Below the pieces are notes generated by a model, which was not told where the DNA came from, ran no database searches, and saw only the letters and a list, made by a program, of their open reading frames with translations. Shown in pieces: positions 50,823 through 63,929 of a stretch of DNA of 64,000 nucleotides. The position numbers and the translations under genes are program-made. This DNA is from Echinococcus granulosus (lineage: Eukaryota; Platyhelminthes; Cestoda; Cyclophyllidea; Taeniidae). Position 1 is the stretch's first letter; the number at the start of each line of letters is the position of its first letter. The stretch spans positions 47,633 through 111,632 of the forward strand of contig NW_020170452.1 in the NCBI RefSeq assembly GCF_000524195.1, written 5' to 3'.

Positions 50823-53800
50823 GCCCTTCAAAGTGATCTTGCATCCATCCGCGCCAGTGCTCTGACAACTCTGGCGATCAAATCTAATCCTGATGTAGTT
50901 ATTGGGTCCATGACAGCAGCTGATTTGATTCTTGCCTTCTGCGCGGACAGTGATGCTCGTGTACGAGCCACTGCACTCAATTGTCTCTGCAGTTGGGCAC
51001 AGTACGAAAAGCATAAACACGATGCAGCTACAAATAAAAGAAAATTTGAGTGGATTTCGGATCATTGGTTACAAGTTTACGTGCTTGCCTGTAGGCTTAT
51101 AACTGAGGATACTTCTAAGGTATTTTATTCTTCAAGTAAACTCAATTTCGCTTAGGTTCGCCAGGTCAGTTTGAGAGCCATCCATCTTTTGGGTCTGCGG
51201 TTTAGTCAAAAAGAAGTTTCTTTGGATACAGTCAGCCTCTCTGGTGGTGCAATTGAGAATGCCAGCTTGGATGTGCGGTCAAGTTTAAAAAAAATTAACC
51301 CAATCCGCCGAAAGTGTGTCAAATTAGTGGATGATGCCTTCTCACGGGTTTGCGATCGTCTTCAAGATCCCAGTCGATTTGTTCGAGAGACCGCCGCTGG
51401 ATTGATCGCAGATTTAGCCAAGGTATGTCATGATATTTGTCTCCTTTACCCTTGCGGTACTTTCAGTTTGTCTCAGAGGAGAGTTTGATGATGACTTTGG
51501 AGAAGACAGTGATGTCTGACCGTCAGGTCAAGCGATCATCCGATAGGGCTAGTATGAGTGGTGGAGTAGATAAAGTTGCCCTCTGGGGCACTGTCTCTAG
51601 TCCCTCTCCTGCCAGATCAAAGCAGCGTGGAGCTCAGCCTCCAGCTGGTCCTGTTTCCGTTGACTCAATATCTCTTCTTTCCACCGGTGCCCTAGGCGCA
51701 CTTATTAACGGACTGGAGGACGAATTTCACGGTGAGTTTGATGCGCTATTTGAGGGATTGAGGAATGCGATTTTTGATGAAATGCATTGCTCCTTTTAAA
51801 GTACTCACGTTTAAAAAACTATTTGTGATGTGCAAAGATTCCGATAGGCTAGTGTAGATGGTAAAAGCATGGTTTTATGCCTCCAGCCCGGTAGTCAAAT
51901 CGAAGGAGTTTGAATAGGTCTGTAAAGTCATATATATATATATATATATATTATTATTATCACGTAGCCGCTGTGGAATGATGGGTTTGCATTGTGCGAC
52001 AAGTGCTGCTTATTGTGCATGTCGTGGATTTCTAGGTCAATTATCCCATCAGACAAACTATGCTGGGGAGAGCAATATTTGATCAGTGATGCTAAACACC
52101 AGACGATGCCTCGTGGCCGGTACTTACAAGTAAAGTGGAATGCAAGATCACTATGGATATCAGAAGTTAAAGTTATTTAGAGCTTTGCTGTGCATCGCTG
52201 TATATTTGGCCATTCATAATTATCTTCCGCTAATATGATCGGTGTGAAAAGGTGTTGAAAGGACCCAGTGTAGCAGAAGATCTATGTGCTCATTCTTTTC
52301 TGCGTTTTGTAGAGGTTCGGTGTGCCACACTCTCGACCATAACCCAGATTGCAACCCACAACGCACGTTTTGCATCGCTTTGCCAGGACATTTTGGTCGA
52401 CATGCTCACCGATGACATCCAAGTTGTCCGCCTTCGAGCTGTCACCGCCCTGCAAACCGTCGGTGATCAGGTAGTCAACTGATTCCTTTGTTCCTGATTA
52501 TTTGTGCGACGAAAATAGCTACCTTATTCATTGCACCTGAATATAACTGAATCCCTTTTTTGAAGCTATTTCATTAAATGATTTCGGTGTAGTTGTTAGA
52601 GATTTTAACACTCCGACTTATCCATCAACTAATTTTCCAAAACCCACATCTCTACTCAACCTACTAGGTGGTAGGAGTTGCTGAAATTGATGGACAATAT
52701 TTGATGAAGATGTGGAAAGAGGGGCTTGAAAAGGGTTTCACAAAATAGGGTGGTGCTAGTGATAAAGCAACTCTAAGATGGGTGTACCATGGTTGATAAC
52801 AAGGAATGGAAAATGATGTTGCTGGTGGTGTACGTGAACATCAAGAGATGACAGGTGGTAGTATTGAAGGTCCTTGGATCTCATGAGCACTATAAAAAGG
52901 GACCATTGGAAAAGTTTTGTTTGCTGACTGGCTGGAGGATTGATTGTGTCGAGTGAGTGAGTGAGTGACTTGTGATGAGAAGTGCGTTTTGCGAGCGATT
53001 CACTCGCCACCCATCTGACACCTCTGAGGTGTGGACCACTGCCACCCACAGGCTACTATGATTCCTTTGTGTGTGTGTTTGGTGGACTGTAGACGGAATT
53101 GTTGACTATGAGTTATTCACACGAAGGCCAAGTACTCATGGATGATACGCTACGACGCAGCTGGAAGATGCATTGCGTCTGTCAGAGCAAGATTTGGGCA
53201 CCAACATAAAATTATTACAAGGTTGTGGGTGATTAATCTTTCATGTGGTGTTCGTTAAAAGTTGCTGCCTTCCTGCTCAAATTTCCACGAGTCTTCCATG
53301 CTTTCCTTGCTGTATTTCGATATTCCATTCATTCCACTATTGTATTGAACAGGCAGTACTAGATTTGAGCAGTGGCTCAAGAGAATAATATGACTCAAAT
53401 ACGCCTCATCTTTATTTACTCAACTTTCCTTCACTCAGGTGTAACTACCGAAGATAAATAGCTTTTGATCGCCCCAACCACCTACTCTAAACGTACTTGC
53501 TCCCCCACAAATCTGGCTTCCATTCTGTGCTAGTTCATGGCTGTCATTTTGCTATAAATCGGTGCGAAATGTATCGAGTCACTTGAGATCCATTCTTTCT
53601 GCTTTAGTAGCTTATTTTAACGATGTTTTACTACTAATTTCTCTAAAATTAGTTAATTGATTTGAACACTTCAAATAAAGGTTGCTAAACTGCACTTTGA
53701 CTTTTCATCCTTATCCTACCAATCCTCCTCTCCTGAAGGCTTGCAATTGTTCGACACGAATAAGTTTTTAGTCAACCCTTGTAATGCTTGGTTGGGGTAT

Positions 53801-56800
53801 TCCCGACGCCTGTTAATGGTACCTACTATATCGATGCGACTTGATTTATCCTTTTATAACACACCCGACACCAGCGTCACATATATGTGACACGTTTTCC
53901 CCATTAGTTTTTGATAACTGCTTCAGCCAAATCGTATGCCACCGATAATGTGTCGCAGTTTAGGCCATTAAAATACTTGTAAAATGCTCCGAGTCGAAAA
54001 ACATTTACAGCTTTTAAATGTTCAAACAGCGTTTGAAATGGTCACAGGAATGAATGCTAATCGTTGCCATTACTAGAACACTGCAACACTCGGGCGACAC
54101 TTTGGTAACTTTTTCTGCCCATGTGCACCCTGTTGAAAACCCTGTTGCAAAGCCAGATTCTTGTTCTTTTTAATAACGCCTAGGAGGTTAAATAAGTTAC
54201 TAATCTATCGGTTTTGCAATGCACTACTATTGCAACTAAATAGCTTCTGATTGTTTTTGACAGTAGAACTAGTTGTTGCCGTAAAGGTGAAGAAATATAG
54301 CTTCTGATACAATGTTTACTTTAACTCGGGTTTAGTTTATTTCCCCTTTTTTCCATATAAACTGTGGCGTTAGTCAAATATCAGTGGTGCCTCCTTTTAA
54401 AGATAAGAAATCACTAATGCTCCTATAAAAATGTCGGAACTCATCTTTAAAACTTGACCTATAACCTCAGATCTATGCTTATTATGAAAATATGCTTTCC
54501 CGATACTATTAACTGATTGTTTTGTCTCTGTGTACACCTACGTCTACATTTTACCCTCCAAGGTACCAATAATGGCAGATCAGGTAGGAATAGTGACCTC
54601 AGCACTGGCGGAGGACAGTGTGGTGATTCGCCAACGCATTCACAATCTCCTCTCGCGTTGCCGTCTCATCTCTCCTCCTTGCCTACTCTCCCTTCTCGAC
54701 GGTCTACTAGCCAATCTGAGGGCGTATCCGGAGGATAGGGACTCCGTTTGGAAGTTAGTCCAACGTAAACAACTCTTCTTGATTGCCTTTATTTTGCTAG
54801 AGTATCCAAGTCTAATTAAGGCTTTTCGGATTGCAAAAAATTTAAACGAATTCCAAGGACTAGAATGTACGCTTTACCCCAATGTCTACCTAGTAGCTGG
54901 AAGGCTTTGGCCTGTTAACTACTTGCCGCCACGGCTGAAGCACCCTAGAATAGCCGCTTCAATTCGTTATTGGTGGTGGTGACTCGATACACCTCAACTG
55001 CTTTTACTTAGGAAGCATAATTATGCACTTAAATCATATGATGATGCGCTTCCTCAACAGAAGAATCTCATTTGGCCCAACTCAGAGTTCGCTAACTTTT
55101 CGAAATTGAAGGTTGTTGTGAAGGTCAGCTTCTTATGTAGTTTCACAACCAATCATGTGCCGCCCAGGCGTCCAAGATCAATGGGTTCCACATCCGGCCT
55201 GATTATTAGCGATGACCATGCCGAAAACCATAAAATACATCCAATTTTCTCATCATCATAGTGTGCTGTGCTTGTCGTCTTCTGTACAAGTAGGCGTATA
55301 TGGATTTGGCGCCTTGGTTAGTGGGAAAATCCTTGAACCGCCATACGCTGTTGTATGAAGGTAGCACTGCCGTTGCCTCCCATCTTGATGAAGAATGTTT
55401 GGAATACATTAGCACTTGTCAAGTTATATAATTGAGCCATGGTATTGTGCCTGTCTATTCTCCCAGTTGCGCTGCTGCAGTGGGTCGTCGACATCCAGCC
55501 TTCGTAGAAGTTTGCGTGTACAATCTTCTTCGGGCCCATCCTTGGCTTTCTGAGCCGGAACCGATTAGGGAGGACCCAGTGTACATCACGGTTCTTCTTC
55601 TCGTGCTGAATGCCCACCCAGGGGCGCCTGGAATAGCCGCCCATTTTCCTCGCCATCTGGCCACTTCACAGGTGGGTCTTAAGCCTCGAAAGTCATCTTG
55701 GAGAATTATTCACACTAAATGTTACAGCGTTTCTTATTTCTCGGAATTCCCCGTGCGGTGCCAACACTAGAGTGAACTTGACAGACCACTTGTTTTCTTT
55801 ACAGCCCTACCTACGAGAACTGGTACCACACTTGTTACCAAAGGAGACGATGCATTTCCCGTTTGTGTGGAAGCCTTCTACAGATCTTTGTCTCATGCCC
55901 AAGGTAATTTCCTTCCAAATAAAATACGAAAAGTGTTTTTTTGAAGCTTACTAGACTAGTTCAATGTGTTGTTGTCGTCACTTTTTTATCTTATAACATC
56001 GACTTAAAATCGGTGTGAAAGAGGGGTAAATACGCCCCCACTTTCTTGCGTTTCTTTTCGGCAATCATTCTCGATGATCTTCAGCGGCAACGACTGGACG
56101 AGAGTGCAGAAATGGCGACGAGTGACCAACTTTTACGATTTCTCGCTTCCACTGTGGAAATGTTGCGTCGACTCACGTTGGACTGTATCGACACGCTGCC
56201 AAACCATCAGGTGGAGCCAATGGATGTTGAGTGAGTTGCTGACTCTTGACTAGCTAATTTGTCGAATTGGCCCTGTTTTCTTACGAGGCTTCTTCTGCGA
56301 GGTGTCATACGATTGTTGGATGGCTTAGATCTTTGCTTTCTTACTGGCCTCGATGTAGAATCAAAACCAATATGCTCCCAATGGCTCATTTGTTTCTATT
56401 CCACACCGATATCTATCCACGACGAGCGCCTTTCTTCTGTCAAGTTTTTGATAAATTTAGATGTAGACCCTCTTTAATGCATCTTTGTGACCTTTGAAAG
56501 GTGTCAAGTATACCTACCGCGCTATAGAATGCCTTGGTGAGCACCTTCTTTCCTCTTAAAGCGATAATCCAACTGTGGATCTGCAACAATGCCACCGGTT
56601 GAACCGAATGAAACGTGTGCTGAGCCAGGAATTGCGGGTGTGTCAGCAGACTGTCGAGGGTGGTTCCTGGCTGGGTGATCTACCCTCATGGCTCAGTCAT
56701 CTCCTCACAGCTGTCCACTGCCTTCTCTCTGCCTGTCTGCCGAACAATAACACCACCGTCTTCGATGCCACTGCCGCTATCACCACACCAAATCAACAGA

Positions 56801-59397
56801 CTGTGTTGTTAAAACAAGCTCATCGACTGTTGCTGAAGGTACTGTTATCTCGTTAGTGGTCGTTTTATCTGAATTAAGGAATGAGCAATACTTTGGATCT
56901 GGTTTACGCCGCATCCATTAGTCCTACTAAAACAGGCTCCTTAACTGTCTTTGAAATACTCTGGTGAATAGGCACTAGATCCCCTTACTTGTTAGACAGG
57001 ATAGGTAGGCGATTGTAGAAAGACAGGACCACTTCAAAATTCCACTTTTTAACGTCAATGTTATTATTCGCTTGCAATATGTCGTATTGTGGACGACCTT
57101 CAAAGAGAAACCTCCAACTTCCTAAGCTCGACCTCGCTTCATTGCTGACATTCATGCAGCACTCGAAATTAGGGGCAGTTGGCAAAATTTGGTGCGTTTT
57201 CAATAGTCCTTTCACCGATTTTACGATTATCTGTGAAAATGAGGCCGCTACCTTCATGGCGTCGAATTGTAGACTGGAACAAAGGTAGTACGCTGATTAC
57301 CTGTTATTGTATATCTTTCGGTGAGTCCTCATGTTGCGCCCTCTTCGCGTACTTCAAGACATTGCATGCGACTGGATGATGTTTTATGGAAAACCCCTTC
57401 CGTAAGCTATTTAACTTTACTCGAAAGCTAATTTACTGAGGCCTGAATACTCAGAACATAGAGAGGTATCGCGACCACAGATCCTGGTCCTAAATCACTA
57501 CTAAAAGTTCATATATCATTCTGTTTCACGAATGAGATCTCCAAGCTCAATACTACATTTCTGTCTTTCAGGCAGAACACATGTACCTGGGCCTCAACTC
57601 ATCCGAAATCTCTGCTATTCGAGCGCTTCGATCAGTCGCTCACAGTTCGCCCTTCTTCCTAGACACCGATGCAGTTCGGCGAACGGTCAAACAGGTCGTA
57701 GAGGCCTGTCCAATGGTGGATGAATTGGCCGCAGCAGTTGGACGGATCCGCAAGCTTCACGCACAGCTCCTCCACCCACCACCGGTCATTTCGGATGTGA
57801 ATACAGCCTCAAGAGCTGAGCAGGCAGTGACTGGCTGTAAGCCTCTGCCAGAAATTAAATTCACTGCTCTTCTGGGCACTGCTGCTATCCGAATTTGTGC
57901 TCTTGTGACGGGGCTATCACTGGATCAAGCCAGGTAGGGTGGGTAGATTTTCTGTAAATGATGGCAGCCATTAATGGGCGTTCAGTAATTGTTGGGACGG
58001 ATGAAGTGTCACTTCGTCTGTGGGTAAGTAGCTCGTAGGAATCGAGCCGGACAGTTGGTTGATTAACGAATAAATAGAATTGTAAATAAGTAGGGAAATA
58101 ACTTATTGGGATGGGTTGATTTTTATTTATATCCACCTATGAAAGGATGAATATAAGTGATTAAATGAATTGGTGGCAAACGGTTGACCGTTCGCCTGGA
58201 TAATTGGTAGATTCATGAAGAAACTAATCCGTGATAAATGAACAAATTAATGCATGGTAGGTGTAATGTGTGAGCAAATGAATAAATGCAACTAAGCTTC
58301 ATTATTCTACATGCTCGTCTCTAATTAGAACTGAATGCTTGTTGTCATAACCCCAGGGACCACGTTCGTGTGATCTACCGTCGGCCAGACATTGGAAAAC
58401 AACATCAACGGCAGTGCTCTTGGCAACCACCGGCTCATGCCTGGACACTTCTTGAATCGCCTCTTCCAACAAATGATGGCGATAAATCTTTCTCTCGAAT
58501 TCCCTCCAAAACTCCGACACTGGAACTGCAGGTTCATTGGCATACCTAGCTGCATCCACCTCAGTGTTTAAATGCTGCTTGAAAAGCTTCAAAATCAAAA
58601 GGTTTGCTTGTATAACTGAAGCATTACCCCACCTTGCCTATCTTGGTACTTGGCAGGGAGTAGGGGGTCATATTGCCGCCTAAATGCTCAAAGCATACTG
58701 AATGACTGTGATGTTGTGGGCTGGAAACGCGACGACCATGTCAAGGACCGTCACTGACATACAGACTTGCGGAAGGCCTTGAAACGTTAATACTAGCCAA
58801 GTGCCTTGCTGAGGTCGCGCGTTGGAGCTTCTCATCACTGTAGGTGAATACGAATGTGGTGCCTCGGTTAGCGAGATGGTTCTTGAATTACCATGCCTCG
58901 TTACCTGCCATCCTGATTGTGGGTGTCTGAATTGCATTGGCGCATGTGGAATATGTGAGTCGGCTATCGGTGTGTAATAGGACGTTGAAAGCAGCCCCAG
59001 TTTCCACTCATACGATAGCAACAATTTTTGACACGACCGTTCTTCAAGGTTTGATCATCTGTAGAAAGCCTGAATGGATGTCCGGTGGGATGTAATTGTG
59101 GAATAAATTGAATTAGTGATGTAGGTACTGTATGGAGTGGCAAAGATTTATGTTTCATAGATCAGTCGAAATAAGGCATAAAATACTTCCTTTTTTATTG
59201 ACGCGCATTTTTAGACTACGCTAGAGTTGACGGCTTCGAGTTGGACAGCCACTGCCACCCTAGAAGTTGGTCTTGGTCTCAGTGTTCCTACGGCTTTGGA
59301 CGAAGACGCCTCCTCCTCAACCATCATCTCTCTTTTGCCTCCGGGAGTGGTTGCCAAGGTCAAATTACACCCCTGTGATTCTTCTTACACATGGTGA
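50823..59397 (+). CDS. INTS4: Integrator complex subunit 4 (12 exons found, 5' end missing)
   Basis: Exons: 50823-51119, 51156-51422, 51467-51731, 52313-52470, 54563-54753, 55467-55671, 55805-55903, 56085-56230, 56562-56838, 57572-57933, 58357-58531, 59215-59397. All are GT-AG, phases agree, and they total 874 residues to a TGA; human INTS4 has about 963. N-terminal HEAT repeats occupy exons 1-6. Recognisable blocks are DSDARVRATAL, KLVDDAFSRVCD, TGALGALINGLEDEF, VDMLTDDIQVVRLRAV, LRAYPEDRDSVW, DPVYITVLLLVLNA and, near the end, DHVRVIYRRPD and ASSWTATATLEVGL. By family knowledge INTS4 is the scaffold that holds the INTS9-INTS11 endonuclease for snRNA 3' processing and promoter-proximal RNA cleavage in the nucleus. 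Introns 1 and 2 are 36 and 44 bp. The exon 8 acceptor is the least certain site. The missing N-terminus is discussed for the upstream interval. Confidence 0.9.
51932..51958. repeat. (AT)n then (ATT)n microsatellite
   Basis: A short run of TA units passing into TTA units, in INTS4 intron 3. Confidence 0.85.
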
Positions 59398-59409
59398 CTT
59401 GGGTTTGTG

Positions 59410-59415
59410 AATAAA
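59410..59415 (+). terminator. Polyadenylation signal of INTS4
   Basis: AATAAA starts only 13 bases after the INTS4 TGA, implying a 3' UTR of a few tens of bases if used. It is the first canonical signal after the stop. Confidence 0.6.
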
Positions 59416-62400
59416 ATTTTCCATTTACTCTTATTTTTGCCAAATTTTTATCACGAGCTGGAAACTATGCAGGCCACATGTCCCCATATTTTTTTCATTA
59501 GTTGAACTGTAATAAGATGTTTCAATCTGAAGGTTAATTATCGGCCTAGAAGTATTGCCAGACTACGGCCATGAATAGAACGTTATGACAATAAGGTGGT
59601 GGCCAAAATACAGAAGCTGCTAAATTCGAGTGGCCATATAAATTCCCGAGACACTCACGAACTAAGTCCATACTACTTTCCATCATACTGACTAATTAAT
59701 CGGAGTTGGTGTTAGTGATGGGTCTCGTCGACTTTAAAAACACCATTTGGATATTTCCTAAGACATTTAGGTGTTTACCGTATACCTAAAACAGGTATTA
59801 AGGTGGTTGAAGTAATGTTGCTTTGGTGTTGAGTCCTTGTTGTTTAGTCGCCTCAATCCAAATGCCTTCAAGGTTAAATCCACTAATCAGCAAAAAATTA
59901 CTCAAACAATGCTTAAAAGTAACTCGGAATCGGATCATAGTCTGCTGAACTGAACCACCATCTACTCCCTGTCCATGCATTCATCTGAACTTTCTCCTTT
60001 GGTAAACATAGGGTGACACATTAACCTTCTTCATGGCTCTAGAAAAGGTGAGAGCATCAGTTAATCTACAAGTTTGTGGTCAAAGTAAACCATCCTCAAG
60101 ATCTAACAATTACATAAATCACAGGATAAAAAACATGTTCATCCACTACCAATTGGTAGTTTGAACTCCGTGACAGAGTAATGAGAGGTTGTGCAGGAAT
60201 TGCTTGAACATGACGAGGGCTTCGGAGACAACCAGCTTCTCCCCTTGCTACCAAGTGACAAACAACGGTACAGATTGACTTTTTGGCATTGACCCAGTGT
60301 TCTTCGACCATAGAGTTTTCGGCAATGGTGGCTCTTGCACTCGCTTAATGACTGTAAAACAAAACACACAACATGAAATTTCTTTACTACAAAGTGTAAA
60401 GTCTCATTTCGTTCATAGTGCACACGGTGCAAACTATGGCGCCTTAAAAAATTCGTGGCGACATGTAGCCCCCCTAAGTAACTAAGTGCGGAAAAGGAGG
60501 CGTTTGGTTGCTACTACATTAAGGAAGCTGCACTGTATAGTACAGCCTCACAATCACCAACACGGTATGTCTAGCAATCAAGCAATGCAGCGGAAGAGGT
60601 GACATTAGCCTAATTTGCAAAATAGGACAGAGGTGGGAGTGAGACTAAATCTCACGCAGATTTTGCCCAGTTTCTCGAGTATTACTCACCGCTAATACAT
60701 GCATAGTAGACAATGAATAACGTGGACTTTGGTGAAAGAACTCGTATAAGTAATCCAGGCTTGAGTGCACGGAGTAGAGGATTTCGGAAAACAACTTCTT
60801 AAGGGCATATCTGAACATCAACACAATGGAAGCGGAACACTAGGTCTTATTCGCGAAAAAGGGCTATCCAGGCTGACATGCTCACCTGTAGTACCCTCAC
60901 ATCCCCATGAACATGTGGTTGTGCATAGTTGTACTTTTCAAAAGAATAAGTGCAGTTCTTCAACTTCAATTTGGGTTTGGACTGCACTTGGATTTGATGG
61001 TTTGGGAAAGGTGCTGGTAAAAAATCACAGAGTGACATGTCACTAGGAGGGACTACAACTTGCAGTAAGCAAGGAAAAGGCGGACCTTTAACTCACCACC
61101 ATCCGGTATAACTGATTTGGCGTGAGATCGCGATGTAGGATTGCACAAAATATTCAAGCATTTATCGGTTACACATTTTTCTTCAAAGAACGCAAGCTGC
61201 ACGCGCTTGTTTCGAAGAGCAACCGCATTATAAACCGAAAGCTGCATTTATGATGGAACCAAGTGGTCCAACTAACCAAGTACAATCGTCTCAACGCTAT
61301 CAACGTTGTCAGCTTTACTTGTATTTCCACATATAAATCGAGGTTTAGACCTGCAGTGAATGCAAACAGCTTCTTTAATTCAAGCCTACGTATTTTTCTT
61401 GCTATCAGTCCTGTGATCCCATTCAGTGACATATTTTAGAGGATATGCAGGAGGCTGCACTTTGAGAAGATGCGAATAGTGGGTTATCGCTCATTTCATA
61501 AGTGCGAGCGCGTTAAGCAGAGAATACAAACAATCACTGCTATCAACAATGCTAATCTAACATAAAAAATTCGCAGAATAAACGGCACTTATAATTTTTT
61601 TTTTCGAAATATACGTCAACAAATATCAGGAGTGAATTTCAAACCTCGCTCTGTGCACCTAAGCATGCACATTAAATTCTCTGTTATTTAGTTAGAATCT
61701 TGCTAGTATGCATTTGTTCCGTAACAAAAGTGAAAGCAAAATGAAACGAAGGAGAGAATGTTAAAACATTTGCTGCAACATCGATGAGGAATATGTGTAA
61801 CTTTTTGACCTGCGGAATCAGTACATAACCTAAAAATCCACTCAAAATAGTTACTTTGGGAAGTCTCACAATATTTGAATGCCTTAAGTCATGTTAAACT
61901 TTTTTACTCGCAACATTTGCAAACACTCCACTTGACGCCACTTACTCAGTCGAGCTTATGTGCGATCCATAATGTAGCGTTTGCGTAAGCCTCCCTCAAC
62001 ACATTACATTTCAGGTAGCCCTGACCAAATGATTGCGCCGACGCATTGAGGTAAGTAGTCCAGGCTCTCTGGATAGTATCATTCGCATAAAGAGGTCTCC
62101 TTTGTAATGGCCAGCACAGTTGTTTGTTTGGCGTTGGTAAATTGGATATCACTGTTTTCCACCGTGTACACTTCTAGCCGAAGTCCAAAAAGGTATCACG
62201 TCTTCATGTCAAGATCACGACTTAACTCGACTCACGTGCATCGGCCACACTTCCATATTATTATCCTTTCACTGTGCTAAAGCATCCAAACTCACGGATA
62301 AATCTGCCACCGTCCTCTTGAATGCGAAGTGCCGACTGCCTTCAAAGTGCTGCTTTCGCTTTGTCACATGTATTTGACAAGACCCAACAAGTTACCGTCG

Positions 62401-62904
62401 GCTGGTTCCGTAAACCACCCAACCACTTAGTCACTCGTGATAAAGGATTGCTCTCCATAGCTGAAGAGCATCTACTCTCAAACTCCCTAATGAAAGTAAT
62501 GCGTCTTTCTTGGCAAAGTAACACTAAAAACCCAACTGCCACCTGTCAGTGGCAAATAATTCATGCACATGCTTCACGCGAAGAAGCAACCTTTTAAAGG
62601 AACGATCAATCTAAGTCTGTAATGAAAAAGGGTAATTACAATAAATGACACAACATCCTGACGCTCGCAAGATTTTTTTTCACTCTGGTGAAGATGCAAA
62701 TTACTACTGATGTCAATGTTTATCTCGGTTAACACTACATCTGCCTTCAACTCCATCCAGGCTCCTTCGTCAAAATTAACACACAGTGGAATGATATTTC
62801 TAAATTTACCTGAATAATTGGATACCCTCCATGAGGTAAATAAGGAAGTGGGGAACTCGATAGAAAGTAAAAAGGAAATAGACGGAGATCAGACTGTGCT
62901 GCCT
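59416..62904. other. Intergenic between INTS4 and the PDZ gene, unresolved
   Basis: No family resemblance found. Two frames have a somewhat coding-like residue mix: minus 61946-62152 and plus 62322-62597. Neither has partner exons or known motifs. Minus-strand exons of the adjoining PDZ gene could lie here if its apparent stop at 62905 is instead bypassed by a GTGAAG donor just before it. Confidence 0.35.
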
Positions 62905-63857
62905 TCACTTGTTTCGACCAATTGTATAATCGGAGGTGAGAGTAGAGGTAAAATTTGGACTGGCTGTGGACTCTCTAGGTCGCAGCAAAACAAGATGCAC
63001 GTGAATCCCAGCATTGCGTAGGAGATGAACTGCAGCATCATGTGTGACATTGTCCAATTCTTGGCCATTAACCTAGAGGGACGTCACAAAAAAGACAGTC
63101 ACGTATATCTCCTTTTCTGATTGGCTGATAATGGTAAAGGTAATTAGGACTCATATTTATCTTTAAGAGGATCAAAAAAATCAGTTCAGGGTTATTCTCT
63201 AGTTTGCATTCAGCTATCTCCCTCTTGCATCCTTCTCCCACCAGATGCCAGGTGATATCGGCACGGTTCGATTCCTCTGCTTCACAAGCCGTGCAAATCT
63301 CAGTTTCAAAGCTTCAACAGCTTCTCACAATATCTGAAGGAGATGTAGCAATAAAATCCACCGCCCAGAGATGGTTAAATAGAATGAAAGCTGGATGGAT
63401 AGATGGATGAATGCGAGAGGAGGGGATGGATTTAGTGTGAACGAGGACTCAAATGCTTCGTGGTAATATTCAAAAATGCGCAATAGGTCACCTGAAGAAG
63501 ACGATCGCCAGGTTCGATTTGTCCATCCTCTTCCGCCAAACCGCCCGGTGTGATTTTGGTCACGTAGATACCTCCTGGATAGCCATCAGACGTCTGTCCT
63601 CCTGCTATGGTAAACCCGAGACCAACACTCTCCGATGGCTTTAACAAACTGACCTAAAAGCATAAATTCACAAACTTGAAGACTCACTGCCAGATTGGGG
63701 AAGTAAAATGATAAAAATATCAAAGAAGCACCTCGTAGTACATGTCTTCATTAGCGGTGCCTTCGTTGTTACTGTCTGGTGAGGTGGCATTTACAGTTGG
63801 AGAGTTCAAGTCACCATCGGATGGAACAACCTCAGGACCAGTGTATCGACGAATAAT
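62905..63857 (-). CDS. PDZ-domain protein, 3' part of gene (partial at window edge)
   Basis: Three exons in gene order, 63857-63732, 63653-63492 and 63072-62905, joined in phase 0, give 151 residues ending in TGA. Residues about 41-130 form a complete PDZ domain: YYEVSLLKPSESVGLGFTIA contains the carboxylate-binding loop GLGF, then GGIYVTKITPGGLAE, GQIEPGDRLLQVNGQEL and THDAAVHLLRNAG, the last being the alpha-B helix with His at the position typical of class I PDZ domains. The short tail ends in TSDYTIGRNK. A possible further upstream exon at 63930-64000 is in compatible phase. The pattern is closest to Dlg-type and SYNJ2BP-type PDZ domains, but I cannot name the gene. PDZ scaffolds bind C-termini of membrane proteins at junctions or synapses. 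Confidence 0.8.
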
Positions 63858-63929
63858 CTTTAAAAGACATAAAAAGACCGAATTCAAATAAGGCCATAAA
63901 CTAAGTAAGGGCTTAAAAAACTTTGGTAC

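Noticed and set aside
52600..53150. Possible fourth R2 copy in INTS4 intron 4
   Set aside because: It shares only general features (GTGAGTGA runs, TTGTGTGTG). No long collinear block with copies 1-3 could be found by eye.
58302..58598. 98-codon minus-strand ORF with a protein-like appearance
   Set aside because: It is the reverse strand of INTS4 exon 11 (58357-58531), which has matching splice sites, phase and INTS4 similarity.
63255..63280. GGTTCGATTCC, like a tRNA T-arm
   Set aside because: Flanking bases do not pair to make a T-stem, and no acceptor or anticodon stem fits around it.
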